Shown here piece after piece: positions 51,613 to 64,000 of a stretch of DNA of 64,000 nucleotides. The stretch lies in NCBI GenBank assembly GCA_039621445.1, contig CP154956.1, positions 45,551,291 to 45,615,290 of the forward strand. The letters run 5' to 3'. The notes below the pieces were generated by a model, which was not told where the DNA came from, searched no databases, and worked only from the letters and a program-made list of their open reading frames with translations. Positions within the stretch are counted from its first letter, which is position 1. Each line of letters opens with the position of its first letter. The DNA is from Euglena gracilis. Its lineage: Eukaryota; Euglenida; Euglenophyceae; Euglenales. The position numbers and the translations under genes were made by a program.

Positions 51613-64000
<12,388 letters not shown>

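Overview
The window looks like nuclear DNA of a photosynthetic euglenid (Euglena or a close relative). Three independent signs support this. (1) At 51613-62673 there is a light-harvesting chlorophyll a/b protein gene built as a polyprotein, with an N-terminal presequence that has two hydrophobic segments about 60 residues apart, as in Euglena class I plastid presequences. (2) Four of its introns are not GT-AG. Their ends are complementary inverted repeats with CAG (or AAG) at +4 to +6 and, where the 3' end is visible, CTG at -8 to -6, the hallmark of Euglena nonconventional introns. Removing them restores the canonical LHC third helix exactly. (3) The DNA is saturated with simple repeats and small transposons, and several reading frames start just after a pyrimidine tract plus CAG, as expected for spliced-leader acceptors.

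Layout. 1-617: CA repeat. About 1640-18188: a plus-strand gene of about 20 GT-AG exons (5' end not found) for a Glu/Arg/Ala/Trp-rich helical, probably coiled-coil protein of about 1000 residues. Its introns hold CA, GT, TA and GA microsatellites of up to 1.4 kb, fold-back DNA and hAT-type MITEs, and one MITE sits inside an exon with a perfect 8-bp target duplication. 18200-27300: microsatellites, element fragments and GAT/GGT trinucleotide tracts. 27300-31000: element A of a PHD-finger transposon family, split by a TA-flanked MITE, then AT-hairpin elements. 31000-34250 and 41000-41900: dense palindromic GGTCGGGCCGACC repeats. 34387-37500: a broken hAT transposase. 39640-40740: about seven copies of a 163-bp tandem repeat. 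42031-43425: element C, with TIRs of about 50 bp and a minus-strand PHD-finger protein. 44793-47868: element D, a larger nested relic. 48000-51600: more MITE and hairpin material. 51613-64000: the LHC polyprotein gene, whose introns hold a tyrosine-recombinase-like element (B, 54789-56274) and a decayed CRESS-DNA-virus-like Rep gene (about 59900-60900).

How it fits together: two host genes are expanded by repeated transposon insertion into introns. The mobile elements fall into a few families, with poly-C/poly-G termini common to most MITEs. The most interesting are (i) a transposon family that appears to combine a tyrosine-recombinase-like protein with a C-terminal PHD finger, (ii) the LHC polyprotein with nonconventional introns and an Asn at a chlorophyll-ligand position, (iii) the intron-containing viral Rep relic, and (iv) a MITE caught inside an exon, possibly on the way to becoming an intron. 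Exon boundaries are read by eye from splice signals and codon phase. No similarity search was run.
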